Shown: in pieces, positions 11,519 through 22,993 of the stretch
Numbering within the stretch: the stretch's first letter is position 1
Layout: every line of letters starts with the position of its first letter
Source: Chaenocephalus aceratus
Taxonomy: Eukaryota; Chordata; Actinopteri; Perciformes; Channichthyidae
Direction of reading: 5' to 3'
Length of the DNA: 64,000 bases
Assembly (NCBI GenBank): GCA_023974075.1
Contig: JAMFTG010000740.1
Location: 1-64,000, forward strand
Translations under genes and position numbers: made by a program
Notes under the pieces: generated by a model
Seen by the model: only the letters and a program-made list of their open reading frames with translations
The model's database searches: none
Told to the model about the DNA's origin: nothing

Positions 11519-13061
11519 TTGACCAGTATAGTGTTATCAACAGCTCCCGGAAACGTAAGTTCTAATATTACACTAGATAGTAAACTAGAATGCTTTTCAG
11601 CCATAAACCTTGAACCATTACATTCCATGATTCTCTCTTCTAAACCATCAACGTGCATGTTAGACCCAATTCCAACTAAGCTGTTGAAGGAAGTTTTTCC
11701 ATTAATTAGCACTTCTTTATTAAATATTATGAATATGTCTTTATTATCAGGCTATGTTCCACAATCATTCAAAGTAGCAGAGAAAGCGGTCGCAAAACAG
11801 TTGTGTGATTACTTAAAAAACAATGATTTATTTGAAGATTTTCAGTCTGGCTTTAGAACACATCATAGCACAGAGACAGCTCTGGTTAAAGTCACAAATG
11901 ACATTCTAATAGCCTCAGACAAGGGACTTGTCTCTATTCTTGTTTTGCTCGATCTCAGTGCTGCATTTGATACTATCGACCATGATATCCTATTGCAAAG
12001 ACTCGAGCACTTAGTTGGCATACAGGGAACTGCTTTAGGCTGGTTTAGGTCCTATCTATCTGAACGCTCTCAGTTTGTACGTGTTAACGATGAATCTTCC
12101 ACGCAAACCAAAGTTAGCCATGGAGTGCCACAGGGCTCAGTGCTCGGACCTATTTTGTTCACATTATATATGCTTCCGTTAGGCAATATTATAAGGAATC
12201 ATTCTGTAAACTTTCATTGTTATGCGGATGATACTCAACTATATTTATCAATCAAGCTTGATGAAATGAATCATCTAAATAAAATTCAAGACTGCCTTAA
12301 GGACTTAAAAAGGTGGATGACCTTAAACTTTTTGAGGTTAAACACGACCAAAACTGAAGTTATTGTACTTGGCCCGAAGAATCTACGAAACAAATTATCT
12401 AAAGATATACTAACTATGGATGGCATTAATTTGGCCTCCAGTGAGACTGTAAGGAATCTTGGTGTTATATTTGATCAGGATTTATCCTTTAACGCCCACA
12501 TAAAATCAATTTCAAGGACCGCCTACTTCCATCTACGTAACATTGCAAAGATCAGGCATCTTGCCTCAAAACGATGCAGAGAAACTAGTCCATGCATTTG
12601 TTACTTCTAGGCTGGATTATTGTAACTCTTTATTATCAGGGAGTACCAAGAAGTCAGTCAAGTCGCTTCAGCTGATTCAAAATGCTGCGGCTCGTGTACT
12701 AACCAGAGTTAGGAAAAGGGACCACATTACTCCTGTTCTGGCTGCCTTACACTGGCTCCCTATAGAACACAGGATAGAATTTAAAATTCTTCTTCTCGCC
12801 TACAAAGCCCTTAGTGGGCAGGCGCCATCTTACCTTAAATAACTCATTATACCCAACTGTCCTACTAGGGCATTGCGTTCCAAGAATGCAGGGTTGTTGG
12901 TTGTTCCTAGAGTCTCTAAAAGTACAATGGGAGCCAGAGCCTTTTCTTATCAAGCTCCACATTTGTGGAATCAGCTTCCAGTTTGTGTTCGGGCGGCAGA
13001 CACCCTATCCGTTTTTAAGAGTGCGCTTAAGACCTTCCTTTTTGATAAAGCTTATAGTTAG
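11519..13061 (+). pseudogene. L2 ORF2: reverse transcriptase and C-terminus
   Basis: Motifs in order: [15 protein letters not shown] (motif A, catalytic Asp), [18 protein letters not shown] (motif B), [10 protein letters not shown] (motif C with the intact double Asp), then the [10 protein letters not shown] thumb and the C-terminal [10 protein letters not shown] ... [10 protein letters not shown] ... HWLPI ... LWNQLP block that ends L2 proteins. The frame shifts near 12590 and again near 12840. There is an in-frame internal loss just after QSFKVA: the segment that normally carries the 'NYRPIS' motif is absent and the protein resumes at EKAVAKQL. Although YADD is intact, the copy cannot encode a full protein. 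Confidence 0.85.
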
Positions 13062-13643
13062 GGCTGATTAGATTCAGCCCCTAGTTTTGCTGATATAGGC
13101 TTAGTTTGTCGGGGGACATCTTACTTCTTCCTTCTCTCTGTCTGTACCTGTGTACTCTCATGTTCCCATTAACCCAGCTTCCCCACATGTCTTTCTTTTG
13201 GTGTCTATATACGCCGGGATCCGGAGTCATGGATGATCCTGCGGTCCTGTGTCCTGGATCGCGAGCCCTGGATCGCGAGTCGTGGCTGTGGTCCTGGATC
13301 ATCGGTCCTGGATGGATATCCTCGTGGATTCATCTTCCTATTATACACACATGCATTTCCAAACATTTGGACTACCTATGTTGCAAATGTATTATCTTTT
13401 CAATTTACACACGGCATCTATTGCACGTCTGTCCGTCCTGGGAGAGTGATCCCTCCTCTGTTGCTCTCCCTGAGGTTTCTCCCTTTTCCCTTTAAACTGT
13501 GGGTTTTCTTCGGAAGTTTTTCCTTGTACGATGTGAGGGTCTAAGGACAGAGGGTGTCGTATTGTCATACTGATATTCTGTACACACTGTGAAGACCACT
13601 GTGACAAATGTAACATTTGTGATATTGGGCTATATAAATAAAC

Positions 13644-13678
<35 letters not shown>
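13062..13678 (+). repeat. L2 3' UTR and TTGA tail
   Basis: About 600 bp with duplicated 'ctggatcgcgag' words (13255-13280) and a final stretch (13390-13660) shared with a second copy at 48150-48520. The tail is a run of TTGA units after a polyadenylation-like TATAAATAAACA. Confidence 0.8.
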
Positions 13679-13681
<3 letters not shown>

Positions 13682-14640
13682 AAAGAAAGCAAGATTTCTG
13701 AGCAAAGGACGGATGTTGGTAGAAATGATAAATGCAAAAAACAGCAGGAAAAGTTACTGAAAACGAAGACCTTGAAAGAAGTTCGAATTAAATGCCATGT
13801 TCCCGGAGCAAATGGGAAAAGACTTGAGTTATCAGTGGAGCTCCCATAGAAATCAGCATGGAAGAACTCAAAGAAATGAAAGGGGGAAAGTGTCCGTAGT
13901 TAAGCGTCTCCCTGCTACATCAGGGTAAGCTAGTGGACAGTTTGTCTGTTCCTCTTCAGTTTGAAGAAACAATTCAGCAGAAGATAATGATCGGTTGCAT
14001 GAGCTTTCCAGTAAGAGAATTCATCCCCAAACCTCTGCGCTGTAGGTTTGGGCATGTGGCAGACAAGTGCAAAGCAACTAAGCCCAGGTGTCCAACATGT
14101 GCGGGCGAACATGAATACGGTAGTTGTGCTGCAGGTGCTAAGGTGACATGGTGTAACTGTGGAGGGGAACGTAGTGCTGCGTGTCAGGGCTGTGAAGTGC
14201 AGACAAAGGCCAAGGAGGTGCAGAGATACAAAGTTTCATATGCTGAAGCAACAGAAAAGGTTTCACTAAACATAGCTAGGAAATCAAGTAGCAGCAAGTA
14301 TTTTCTCTTCAAAAGATTTCCCCAAACTCCCACAGGCAAAGGAAAGCTCCACAAAGTGTTCACATCAGTGTGTGATAGGAGAGGATGCAGTGATTGTAGT
14401 AGGTCAAGACTGAAATCAACAGCAGGTGCATTTTTGGGGATAAAGGATATAAGCGATGAAATGATACATGATATGCTAGCCTCCAATAATGATGATTCAC
14501 AGCTTAGTGAGTCGATGAATGGCGTTTCTCATTCTGCAGTGGGAATGCTAGAAGCCTTCTTGCAAATGGACAATAATTCAAGACCTATATCAGATCAAAG
14601 AAAAACCAGACGTTATTTGTATTGAGGAAACATGGCTGAA
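13679..14640 (+). pseudogene. I-clade LINE ORF1, second part with zinc knuckles
   Basis: Continues ORF1 after the L2 insertion: ARFLSKGRMLVEM, then (other frame) KLLKTKTLKEVRIKCHVPG, a stop at about 13848, then IGCMSFPVREFIPKPLRC. A row of cysteine/histidine knuckles follows (CKATKPRCPTCAGEHEYGSC, WCNCGGERSAACQGC). The first knuckle is damaged: after PLRC the usual spacer and second cysteine are missing and the text goes straight to RFGHVADKC. The role of the family protein is RNA binding and packaging. Ends near 14625 where the endonuclease ORF overlaps. Confidence 0.75.
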
Positions 14641-15135
14641 GACTCACTTGGACTTCATAATTGGGGGATATAGTGCTATAAGACAAGATATAAATGATGG
14701 CCAGGGAGGGGGATGTGCAATCTTTATCAGAGAAGTCATGTCTTATAGTAGACTAACATTTAAGAACAGTCATGATGTAGTGGGTGTAGAAGTTTGGATT
14801 AATAAAAGGAAAATTAGTGTCCTGAATTTTTATAATCCATGTAATAAACTCAAAATAGAGGAATTAGACAGTCTTTGCCAAGGAAATGAAATGATATGGT
14901 GATTTTAATGCACATAACACGATGTGGGGAGGGAGATCAACAGATTACAACGGACAGGTGGTGGAGGACTTCATGGAGGCAAAGGAATTCGTTTGTTTAA
15001 ATAATGAGCAAGACTCAATTTTAGAGATGGAACAGAGTCTGCGATCGACCTAAGTCTTGTAACGAGTGAATTAGCTTCGGGTAGCAGTTGGGAAGTATTG
15101 GATAAAAACAGTTTGGGAGTGATCATCTTCTGATT
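14600..15135 (+). pseudogene. I-clade LINE ORF2: endonuclease domain
   Basis: Catalytic motifs are spread over different frames: CIEETWLKTHLDF (Glu) near 14611, GQGGGCAIFIRE, the FYNPC block, GDFNAHN near 14899 and GSDHLLI near 15116. At least three frameshifts occur between them. The family enzyme nicks DNA to prime insertion. Confidence 0.75.
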
Positions 15136-15159
15136 ATAATCAAGTTTGATATAAGTCAT

Positions 15160-15974
15160 GTGGTTGAGCTAGACGGTATCATGAGATGGACCTTTTCTAG
15201 AGCAAATTGGGAGGTGTTTGCTAAATTGTGTGATAATGAATTGGATCAGATTGATATGGCAGGAAGTATTTTTACTTCAAATATAATTAAAAGCGCTAAT
15301 CAAACTATTGGGAATAAACTGGTAAACTTAGTAAATGTGTTAAGATGGTACCATGGTGGAACAAAGAATGTAATGATGCAATCCGAAACAAAATCAGGCT
15401 GTTTGGAAAGCTAAGAAAGACACATTCATTACACCATGTATTAGAATATAAAAAGGCTCAGGTAAGGAACATTGTTAAAAGAGCAAAAAGGGAGTGTTGG
15501 AGAGGATTCTGTTCAAGTATTGGGAGAACTACGCCATTAGATAAAGTATGAGGAATGGTTAAGAAGAAGAGGGGAATAAGACAGCAGAGTAACCTGCCAC
15601 TGGTGCTATGGAGAAGGCAGACATTCTAGCTAAGAATGTTGTCAAAGTTCATTCTTGGGAAAATTTGACAGAAGAAGGTGAGATCAGGAGGCAGGAAGTG
15701 TTAGATAGACATCCTGATGTATATGAAGAAAGACATTCGTCGCAGAGTGTTGTAAATATACCTTTTTCTATTCAAGAGTTGAGAAGAGCATTAAGTAAGT
15801 GTAACATGACTGCTCCTGGGAAAGATAATGTATGTTATATAATGTTGACCAAATGAAGTGATTTTGCATTAGGAAAGCTGCTGGAGATGTATAATAAGAT
15901 ATGGGAGAAAGGGAAGCTGCCAATAGTATGGAAAGAGTCTGTCATTATTCCTGTTAGGAAACCTGGGAAAGATC
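15160..15974 (+). pseudogene. I-clade LINE ORF2: pre-RT linker and start of RT
   Basis: Decayed coding sequence with recognisable VPWWNKECNDAIRNKI, YKKAQVRNIVKRAKRECW and KCNMTAPGKDNVCY (the RT entry motif), then WEKGKLPIVWKESVIIPVRK. Stops and frameshifts occur near 15413, 15550 and 15856. It ends at KPGKDP, directly before the tandem array. Confidence 0.75.
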
Positions 15975-18900
15975 CAACCAGTGCAGGCAGTTATAGACCA
16001 ACCAGTGTAGGCAGTTATAGACCAACCAGTGCAGGCAGTTATAGACCAACCAGTGCAGGCAGTTATAGAGCTAACCAGTTATAGACCAACCAGTGCAGGC
16101 AGTTATAGACTAACCAGTTATAGATCAACCAGTGCAGGCAGTTATAGACCAACCAGTGCAGGCAGTTATAGACCAACCAGTACAGGCCGTTATAGACCAA
16201 CCAGTGCAGGCAGTTATAGACCAACCAGTTATAGACCAACCAGTGCAGGCAGTTATAGACCAACCAGTGCAGGCAGTTATAGACTAACCAGTTATAGATC
16301 AACCAGTGCAGGCAGTTATAGACCAACCAGTGCAGGCAGTTATAGGCCAACCAGTACAGGCCGTTATAGAACAACCAGTGCAGGCAGTTATAGACCAACC
16401 AGTTATAGACCAACCAGTGCAGGCAGTTATAGACCAACCAGTCCAGGCAGTTATAGACCAACCAGTTATAGACCAACCAGTACAGGCCGTTATAGACCTA
16501 CCAGTGCAGGCAGTTATAGACCAACCAGTTATAGACCAACCAGTACAGGCCATTATAGACCAACCAGTTATAGACCAACCAGTACAGGCCGTTATAGACC
16601 TACCAGTGCAGGCAGTTATAGACTAACCAGTTATAGATCAACCAGTGCAGGCAGTTATAGACCAACCAGTGCAGGCAGTTATAGACCAACCAGTACAGGC
16701 CGTTATAGACCAACCAGTGCAGGCAGTTATAGACCAACCAGTTATAGACCAACCAGTGCAGGCAGTTATAGACCAACCAGTTATATACCAACCAGTGCAG
16801 GCAGTTATAGACCAACCAGTTATAGACCAACCAGTGCAGGCAGTTATAGACCAACCAGTGCAGGCAGTTATAGACCAACCAGTTATAGACCAACCAGTGC
16901 AGGCAGTTATAGACCAACCAGCTATAGACCAACCAGTGCAGGCAGTTATAGACCAACCAGTGCAGGCAGTTATAGACCAACCAGTGCAGGCAGTTATAGA
17001 CCAACCAGTTATAGACCAACCAGTGCAGGCAGTTATAGACCAACCAGTTATAGACCAAACAGTGCAGGCAGTTATAGACCAACCAGTGCAGGCAGTTATA
17101 GACCAACCAGTTATAGACCAACCAGTCCAGGCAGTTATAGACCAACCAGCTATAGACCAACCAGTGCAGGCAGTTATAGACCAACCAGTCCAGGCAGTTA
17201 TAGACCAACCAGTGCAGGCAGTTACAGACCAACCAGTGCAGGCAGTTATAGACCTACCAGTCCAGGCAGTTATAGACCAACCAGTGCAGGCAGTTATAGA
17301 CCAACCAGTCCAGGCAGTTATAGACCAACCAGTTATAGACCAACCAGTGCAGGCAGTTATAGACCAACCAGTCCAGGCAGTTATAGACCAACCAGTTATA
17401 GACCAACCAGTGCAGGCAGTTATAGACCAACCAGTCCAGGCAGTTACAGACCAACCAGTGCAGGCAGTTATAGACCAACCAGTGCAGGCAGTTATAGACC
17501 AACCAGTTATAGACCAACCAGTCCAGGCAGTTATAGACCAACCAGTGCAGGCAGTTATAGACCAACCAGTTATAGACCAACCAGTGCAGGCAGTTATAGA
17601 CCACCAGTTATAGACCAACCAGTGCAGGCAGTTATAGACCAACCAGTTATAGACCAACCAGTGCAGGCAGTTATAGACCAACCAGTACAGGCCGTTATAG
17701 ACCAACCAGTGCAGGCAGTTATAGACCAACCAGTGCAGGCAGTTATAGACCAACCAGTTATAGACCAACCAGTGCAGGCAGTTATAGACCAACCAGTGCA
17801 GGCAGTTATAGACCAACCAGTTATAGACCAACCAGTGCAGGCAGTTATAGACCAACCAGTGCAGGCAGTTATAGACCAACCAGCTATAGACCAACCAGTG
17901 CAGGCAGTTATAGACCAACCAGTCCAGGCAGTTATAGACCAACCAGTGCAGGCAGTTACAGACCAACCAGTGCAGGCAGTTATAGACCTACCAGTCCAGG
18001 CAGTTATAGACCAACCAGTGCAGGCAGTTATAGACCAACCAGTCCAGGCAGTTATAGACCAACCAGTTATAGACCAACCAGTGCAGGCAGTTATAGACCA
18101 ACCAGTCCAGGGCAGTTATAGACCAACCAGTTATAGACCAACCAGTGCAGGCAGTTATAGACCAACCAGTCCAGGCAGTTATAGACCAACCAGTTATAGA
18201 CCAACCAGTGCAGGCAGTTATAGACCAACCAGTTATAGACCAACCAGTGCAGGCAGTTATAGACCAACCAGTACAGGCCGTTATAGACCAACCAGTGCAG
18301 GCAGTTATAGACCAACCAGTGCAGGCAGTTATAGACCAACCAGTTATAGACCAACCAGTGCAGGCAGTTATAGACCAACCAGTGCAGGCAGTTATAGACC
18401 AACCAGTTATAGACCAACCAGTGCAGGCAGTTATAGACCAACCAGTGCAGGCAGTTATAGACCAACCAGTTATAGACCAACCAGTGCAGGCAGTTATAGA
18501 CCAACCAGTGCAGGCAGTTATAGACCAACCAGTTATAGACCAACCAGTGCAGGCAGTTATAGACCAACCAGTGCAGGCAGTTATAGACCAACCAGTTATA
18601 GACCAACCAGTGCAGGCAGTTATAGACCAACCAGTGCAGGCAGTTATAGACCAACCAGTGCAGGCAGTTATAGACCAACCAGTGCAGGCAGTTATAGACC
18701 AACCAGTTATAGACCAACCAGTGCAGGCAGTTATAGACCAACCAGTGCAGGCAGTTATAGACCAACCAGTTATAGACCAACCAGTGCAGGCAGTTATAGA
18801 CCAACCAGTCCAGGCAGTTATAGACCAACCAGCTATAGACCAACCAGTGCAGGCAGTTATAGACCAACCAGTGCAGGCAGTTATAGACCAACCAGTTATA

Positions 18901-21265
18901 GACCAACCAGTACAGGCCGTTATAGACCAACCAGTTATAGACCAACCAGTACAGGCCGTTATAGACCAATCAGTGCAGGCAGTTATAGACCAACCAGTTA
19001 TAGACCAACCAGTACAGGCCGTTATAGACCAACCAGTTATAGACCAACCAGTACAGGCCGTTATAGACCAACCAGTCCAGGCAGTTATAGACCAACCAGT
19101 CCAGGCAGTTATAGACCAACCAGCTATAGACCAACCAGTGCAGGCAGTTATAGACCAACCAGCTATAGACCAACCAGTGCAGGCAGTTATAGACCAACCA
19201 GTGCAGGCAGTTATAGACCAACCAGTCCAGGCAGTTATAGACCAACCAGTGCAGGCAGTTATAGACCAACCAGTCCAGGCAGTTATAGACCAACCAGTGC
19301 AGGCAGTTATAGACCAACCAGTGCAGGCAGCTATAGACCAACCAGTCCAGGCAGTTATAGACCAACCAGTCCAGGCAGTTATAGACCAACCAGCTATAGA
19401 CCAACCAGTGCAGGCAGTTATAGACCAACCAGCTATAGACCAACCAGTGCAGGCAGTTATAGACCAACCAGTGCAGGCAGTTATAGACCAACCAGTCCAG
19501 GCAGTTATAGACCAACCAGTGCAGGCAGTTATAGACCAACCAGTCCAGGCAGTTATAGACCAACCAGTTATAGACCAACCAGTGCAGGCAGTTATAGACC
19601 AACCAGTGCAGGCAGCTATAGACCAACCAGTGCAGGCAGTTATAGACCAACCAGTGCAGGCAGTTATAGACCAACCAGTGCAGGCAGTTATAGACCAACC
19701 AGTCCAGGCAGTTATAGACCAACCAGTTATAGACCAACCAGTCCAGGCAGTTATAGACCAACCAGTTATAGACCAACCAGTGCAGGCAGTTATAGACCAA
19801 CCAGTGCAGGCAGCTATAGACCAACCAGTGCAGGCAGTTATAGACCAACCAGTGCAGGCAGTTATAGACCAACCAGTCCAGGCAGTTATAGACCAACCAG
19901 TGCAGGCAGTTATAGACCAACCAGTGCAGGCAGTTATAGACCAACCAGTTATAGACCTACCAGTGCAGGCAGTTATAGACCAACCAGTTATAGACCAACC
20001 AGTGCAGGCAGTTATAGACCAACCAGTTATAGACCAACCAGCTATAGACCAACCAGTGCAGGCAGTTATAGACCAACCAGCTATAGACCAACCAGTGCAG
20101 GCAGTTATAGACCAACCAGTGCAGGCAGTTATAGACCAACCAGTCCAGGCAGTTATAGACCAACCAGTGCAGGCAGTTATAGACCAACCAGTCCAGGCAG
20201 TTATAGACCAACCAGTTATAGACCAACCAGTGCAGGCAGTTATAGACCAACCAGTGCAGGCAGCTATAGACCAACCAGTGCAGGCAGTTATAGACCAACC
20301 AGTGCAGGCAGTTATAGACCAACCAGTGCAGGCAGTTATAGACCAACCAGTCCAGGCAGTTATAGACCAACCAGTTATAGACCAACCAGTCCAGGCAGTT
20401 ATAGACCAACCAGTTATAGACCAACCAGTGCAGGCAGTTATAGACCAACCAGTGCAGGCAGCTATAGACCAACCAGTGCAGGCAGTTATAGACCAACCAG
20501 TGCAGGCAGTTATAGACCAACCAGTCCAGGCAGTTATAGACCAACCAGTGCAGGCAGTTATAGACCAACCAGTTATAGACCTACCAGTGCAGGCAGTTAT
20601 AGACCAACCAGTTATAGACCAACCAGTGCAGGCAGTTATAGACCAACCAGTTATAGACCAACCAGCTATAGACCAACCAGTGCAGGCAGTTATAGACCAA
20701 CCAGCTATAGACCAACCAGTGCAGGCAGTTATAGACCAACCAGTGCAGGCAGTTATAGACCAACCAGTCCAGGCAGTTATAGACCAACCAGTGCAGGCCG
20801 TTATAGACCAACCAGTCCAGGCAGTTATAGACCAACCAGTGCAGGCAGTTATAGACCAACCAGTCCAGGCAGCTATAGACCAACCAGTGCAGGCAGTTAT
20901 AGACCAACCAGTCCAGGCAGTTATAGACCAACCAGCCCAGGCAGTTATAGACCAACCAGTGCAGGCAGTTATAGACCAACCAGTGCAGGCAGTTATAGAC
21001 CAACCAGTCCAGGCAGTTATAGACCAACCAGTCCAGGCAGTTATAGACCAACCAGTCCAGGCAGTTATAGACCAACCAGTCCAGGCAGTTATAGACCAAC
21101 CAGTGCAGGCAGTTATAGACCAACCAGTCCAGGCAGTTATAGACCAACCAGTCCAGGCAGTTATAGACCAACCAGTGCAGGCAGTTATAGACCAACCAGT
21201 GCAGGCAGCTATAGACCAACCAGTGCAGGCAGTTATAGACCAACCAGTGCAGGCAGTTATAGACC
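15975..21265 (+). repeat. 5.3-kb minisatellite expanded from RT codons TSAGSYRP
   Basis: The array has two interleaved unit lengths. The 24-bp unit encodes TSAGSYRP. The 15-bp unit encodes TSYRP and differs by loss of the nine bases gcaggcagt. Main variants are SPG (gtccag), STGRYRP (tacaggccg), CTATAG for TTATAG, and GTTACAG. By length it holds roughly 240-250 units (estimate, not counted). Left flank KPGKDP and right flank [17 protein letters not shown] show it lies exactly in the conserved 'SYRPI' motif of the I-clade RT. Most units are multiples of three, so two plus-strand and two minus-strand frames stay open for kilobases; the 1,771-codon plus frame and the large minus frames are artefacts of unit composition, not genes. 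Indels sit near 16069 (+1), 17603 (-1) and 18111 (+1). Confidence 0.95.
19558..20840 (+). repeat. higher-order duplication inside the minisatellite (~0.63-0.65 kb period)
   Basis: Rare variants recur in the same order: ggcagctata at 19611 and 20259 (648 bp apart) and gacctaccag at 19954 and 20578 (624 bp apart). The difference is one 24-bp unit. Another such pair is gttacag + 'gacctaccagtcc' around 17221 and 17955 (734 bp apart). An approximately 270-bp repeat is seen at about 19118 and 19388. These are traces of block-wise unequal exchange. Confidence 0.75.
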
Positions 21266-22120
21266 TATAGCTCTGACATCGCACTTGTGTAAAGTTATGG
21301 AAAGAAGGATAACAGAAAGGCTGACATACTACGTTGAGAAATGAAATGAACTAATGACTCCTTATCAGAGTGGGTTTAGAAGAGGGCGGAGAACTTTCGA
21401 TCCACTGCTGTGCCTGGAGTCTGAAGTCAGGAAAGCCCCAGCGAATAAGGAGTGTGTTGTGGCTGTATTCTTTGATGTGGAAAAAGCTTACGATGTGATG
21501 TGGAAGGAAGGATTATTAATAAAAATGGACATTATGTGGCCAGGAGGTAACGCATATAATTGGATTATGGATTTTTTGTTTGGCTGTGCCATCAAAGTCC
21601 GAGTTGGCAATTCATATTCTCGAAGGCATGAAGTTGAGAATGGAACCCCGCAGGGGAGTGTAATTAGTCCTCTTTTGTTTTCTATCATGATAAATGATAT
21701 ATATACTCAAGTAGGGTCTGATTGGTTTGGTCACTTTTTGCAGATGGAGCTATTTGGAAAAGGGGCAGAAATGTAAAATTATTGTAGGTAAGATTCAGGA
21801 AGCCATTACGGAAATTGAAAGCTGGTCTCGGACGGGGGGGGTTTAGATTGTCGGTGGAAACAACTGAAACTTTATTTGTTACGAGGAAAAGGATAGGTGA
21901 GGAGGTTAGGTTAAAACTTTATGGACAAGAACTAAAGAAAGTGAAGACATTTAAGTTTCTGGGAATATGGTTGGACGAGAGAGTCACATGGAGTACTCAC
22001 ATTGATAAAGTAGTGGATACATGTAAAAGGGTTTTAAATGTTATGAGGTATGCTGTGGCGGGGGGGGGCAGTCAGACCAGTGTCGGCACTTCAGGTAGAG
22101 GTCGGAGAAATACCAATTGA
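21266..22120 (+). pseudogene. I-clade LINE ORF2: reverse transcriptase, post-array part
   Basis: Starts [19 protein letters not shown], continues MTPYQSGFRRGRRTFDPLLC, VAVFFDVEKAYDVMWKEG (motif A, Asp kept) and NGTPQGSVISPLLFSIMIND (motif B). Motif C is broken: in the best frame near 21735 it reads FADGAIW, with one of the two catalytic Asp codons missing, plus a frameshift. The thumb (KVKTFKFLGIWLDERVTWS) follows at 21940-22000, then the frame is lost in a G-run at 22060. A frameshift at 21344-21354 separates the first block. Confidence 0.8.
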
Positions 22121-22588
22121 TTTGAGGAGAAAACCGTTAATTGTTCATTACTGGGCAAATCTTCAGGGCCATGAAGATACTCACCCTACGAAACAAACTG
22201 TACAAACAAGTTGAGAAAGTAACAACATTAAAAAAGAAAGTTTTTGTGTTTCGGAAATATGTAAGGAATTCAAAGTTAAAGAATGGAATATTAGTCCGAC
22301 GGTGTTGTATCAGCTGTTCCACCATGGTTGCTACCTCATCCTTATGGAAACGGTTACATTCAATGAAAAACAAAATCAATGTGCAGCTTTACGTGAACAA
22401 CACGGCACTTTGTACAAATATTTACTGATGGATCCAAAAGTCCAGAAAATGGTCTAACTAGTTGTGCATGTTATGTTCCTGAATTAAAGGTCAAAGTGGG
22501 AAAGCGAGTGATCACATGGCAGTGTACACAGTAGAGATGATGGCTATCTCTCTAGCACTTCAGTGGGTAGAGGAAGTGCAGCCAATGC
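22121..22588 (+). pseudogene. I-clade LINE ORF2: connection and RNase H, first half
   Basis: The connection (22141-22410) is decayed. From about 22417 the RNase H domain reads IFTDGSKSPENGLTS (first catalytic Asp) and VEMMAISLALQWVEEVQPM (Glu), with a small deletion near 22505. RNase H within a LINE is diagnostic for the I group. The domain stops at AATGC, where the solo LTR is inserted. Confidence 0.75.
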
Positions 22589-22993
22589 TGTCAGGGTTTA
22601 GTGCTAGTATCCTGTTAGCTGTTGTGTTTTAGTGTTTATCTATCTGTCTTATGATGTTAATTACTCTACTCTCTCTCCAGGTGTCGGCACTTCCTGTCCG
22701 TGTGGCACCTGCTAGACTGATTGTTGTTCCCGCCCCTGATTGTGTCCACCTGTGCCACATTACCTAATGTGTATATTTAGTCCTTCTCTCCCTTTGTCTG
22801 GTGTTGGTTCGTCTTGTCTTGTCGTTATCTCCATGCCTGTGTACCAGAGAACCATGTTACAAGACCTAGTAGAACCTAGTGATTCGATGTAGATCCTAGT
22901 AGTCATTATTGGATAGCTTGGTTTATTTACAATAAAGAATATTACCAAGCAAACGGAATCGAGCATCTGAGTTCTTACGAGGTCATCGTAGCA
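22589..22993 (+). mobile_element. solo LTR (Ty3/Gypsy-like), 405 bp
   Basis: Begins TGTCAGGGTTTAG and ends CGTAGCA, with an exact 5-bp target duplication AATGC at 22584-22588 and 22994-22998. It contains a TATA-like tatatttag (22772-22780) and an AATAAAG polyadenylation signal near 22931, the plan of a fish Gypsy LTR. Removing the LTR and one AATGC restores the RNase H frame exactly (VQPMRVVLCSDS). No internal region is left, so it arose by LTR-LTR recombination. Confidence 0.85.

Larger units (their letters stand above)
10190..13678 (+). mobile_element. L2-clade LINE inserted in the I-clade ORF1
   Basis: A 3.5-kb element starts just upstream of the endonuclease and ends with a TATAAATAAACATTG signal and a (TTGA)n tail at 13645-13678, typical of fish L2 elements. 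It is flanked by GATAAA at 10184-10189 and 13679-13684, interpreted as the target-site duplication (the last GA of the tail could also belong to the repeat). It lacks ORF1, so it is probably 5' truncated. The open frames are broken by a few frameshifts. Confidence 0.85.

Noticed and set aside
15975..21265. CRISPR array
   Set aside because: Units are contiguous 24- and 15-bp repeats with no unique spacers, in a fish genome.
16029..21344. 1,771-codon open frame as a giant repeat protein
   Set aside because: The frame exists because the 24/15-bp units are multiples of three without stops. Minus-strand frames are equally long, and the frame is out of register with the upstream RT.
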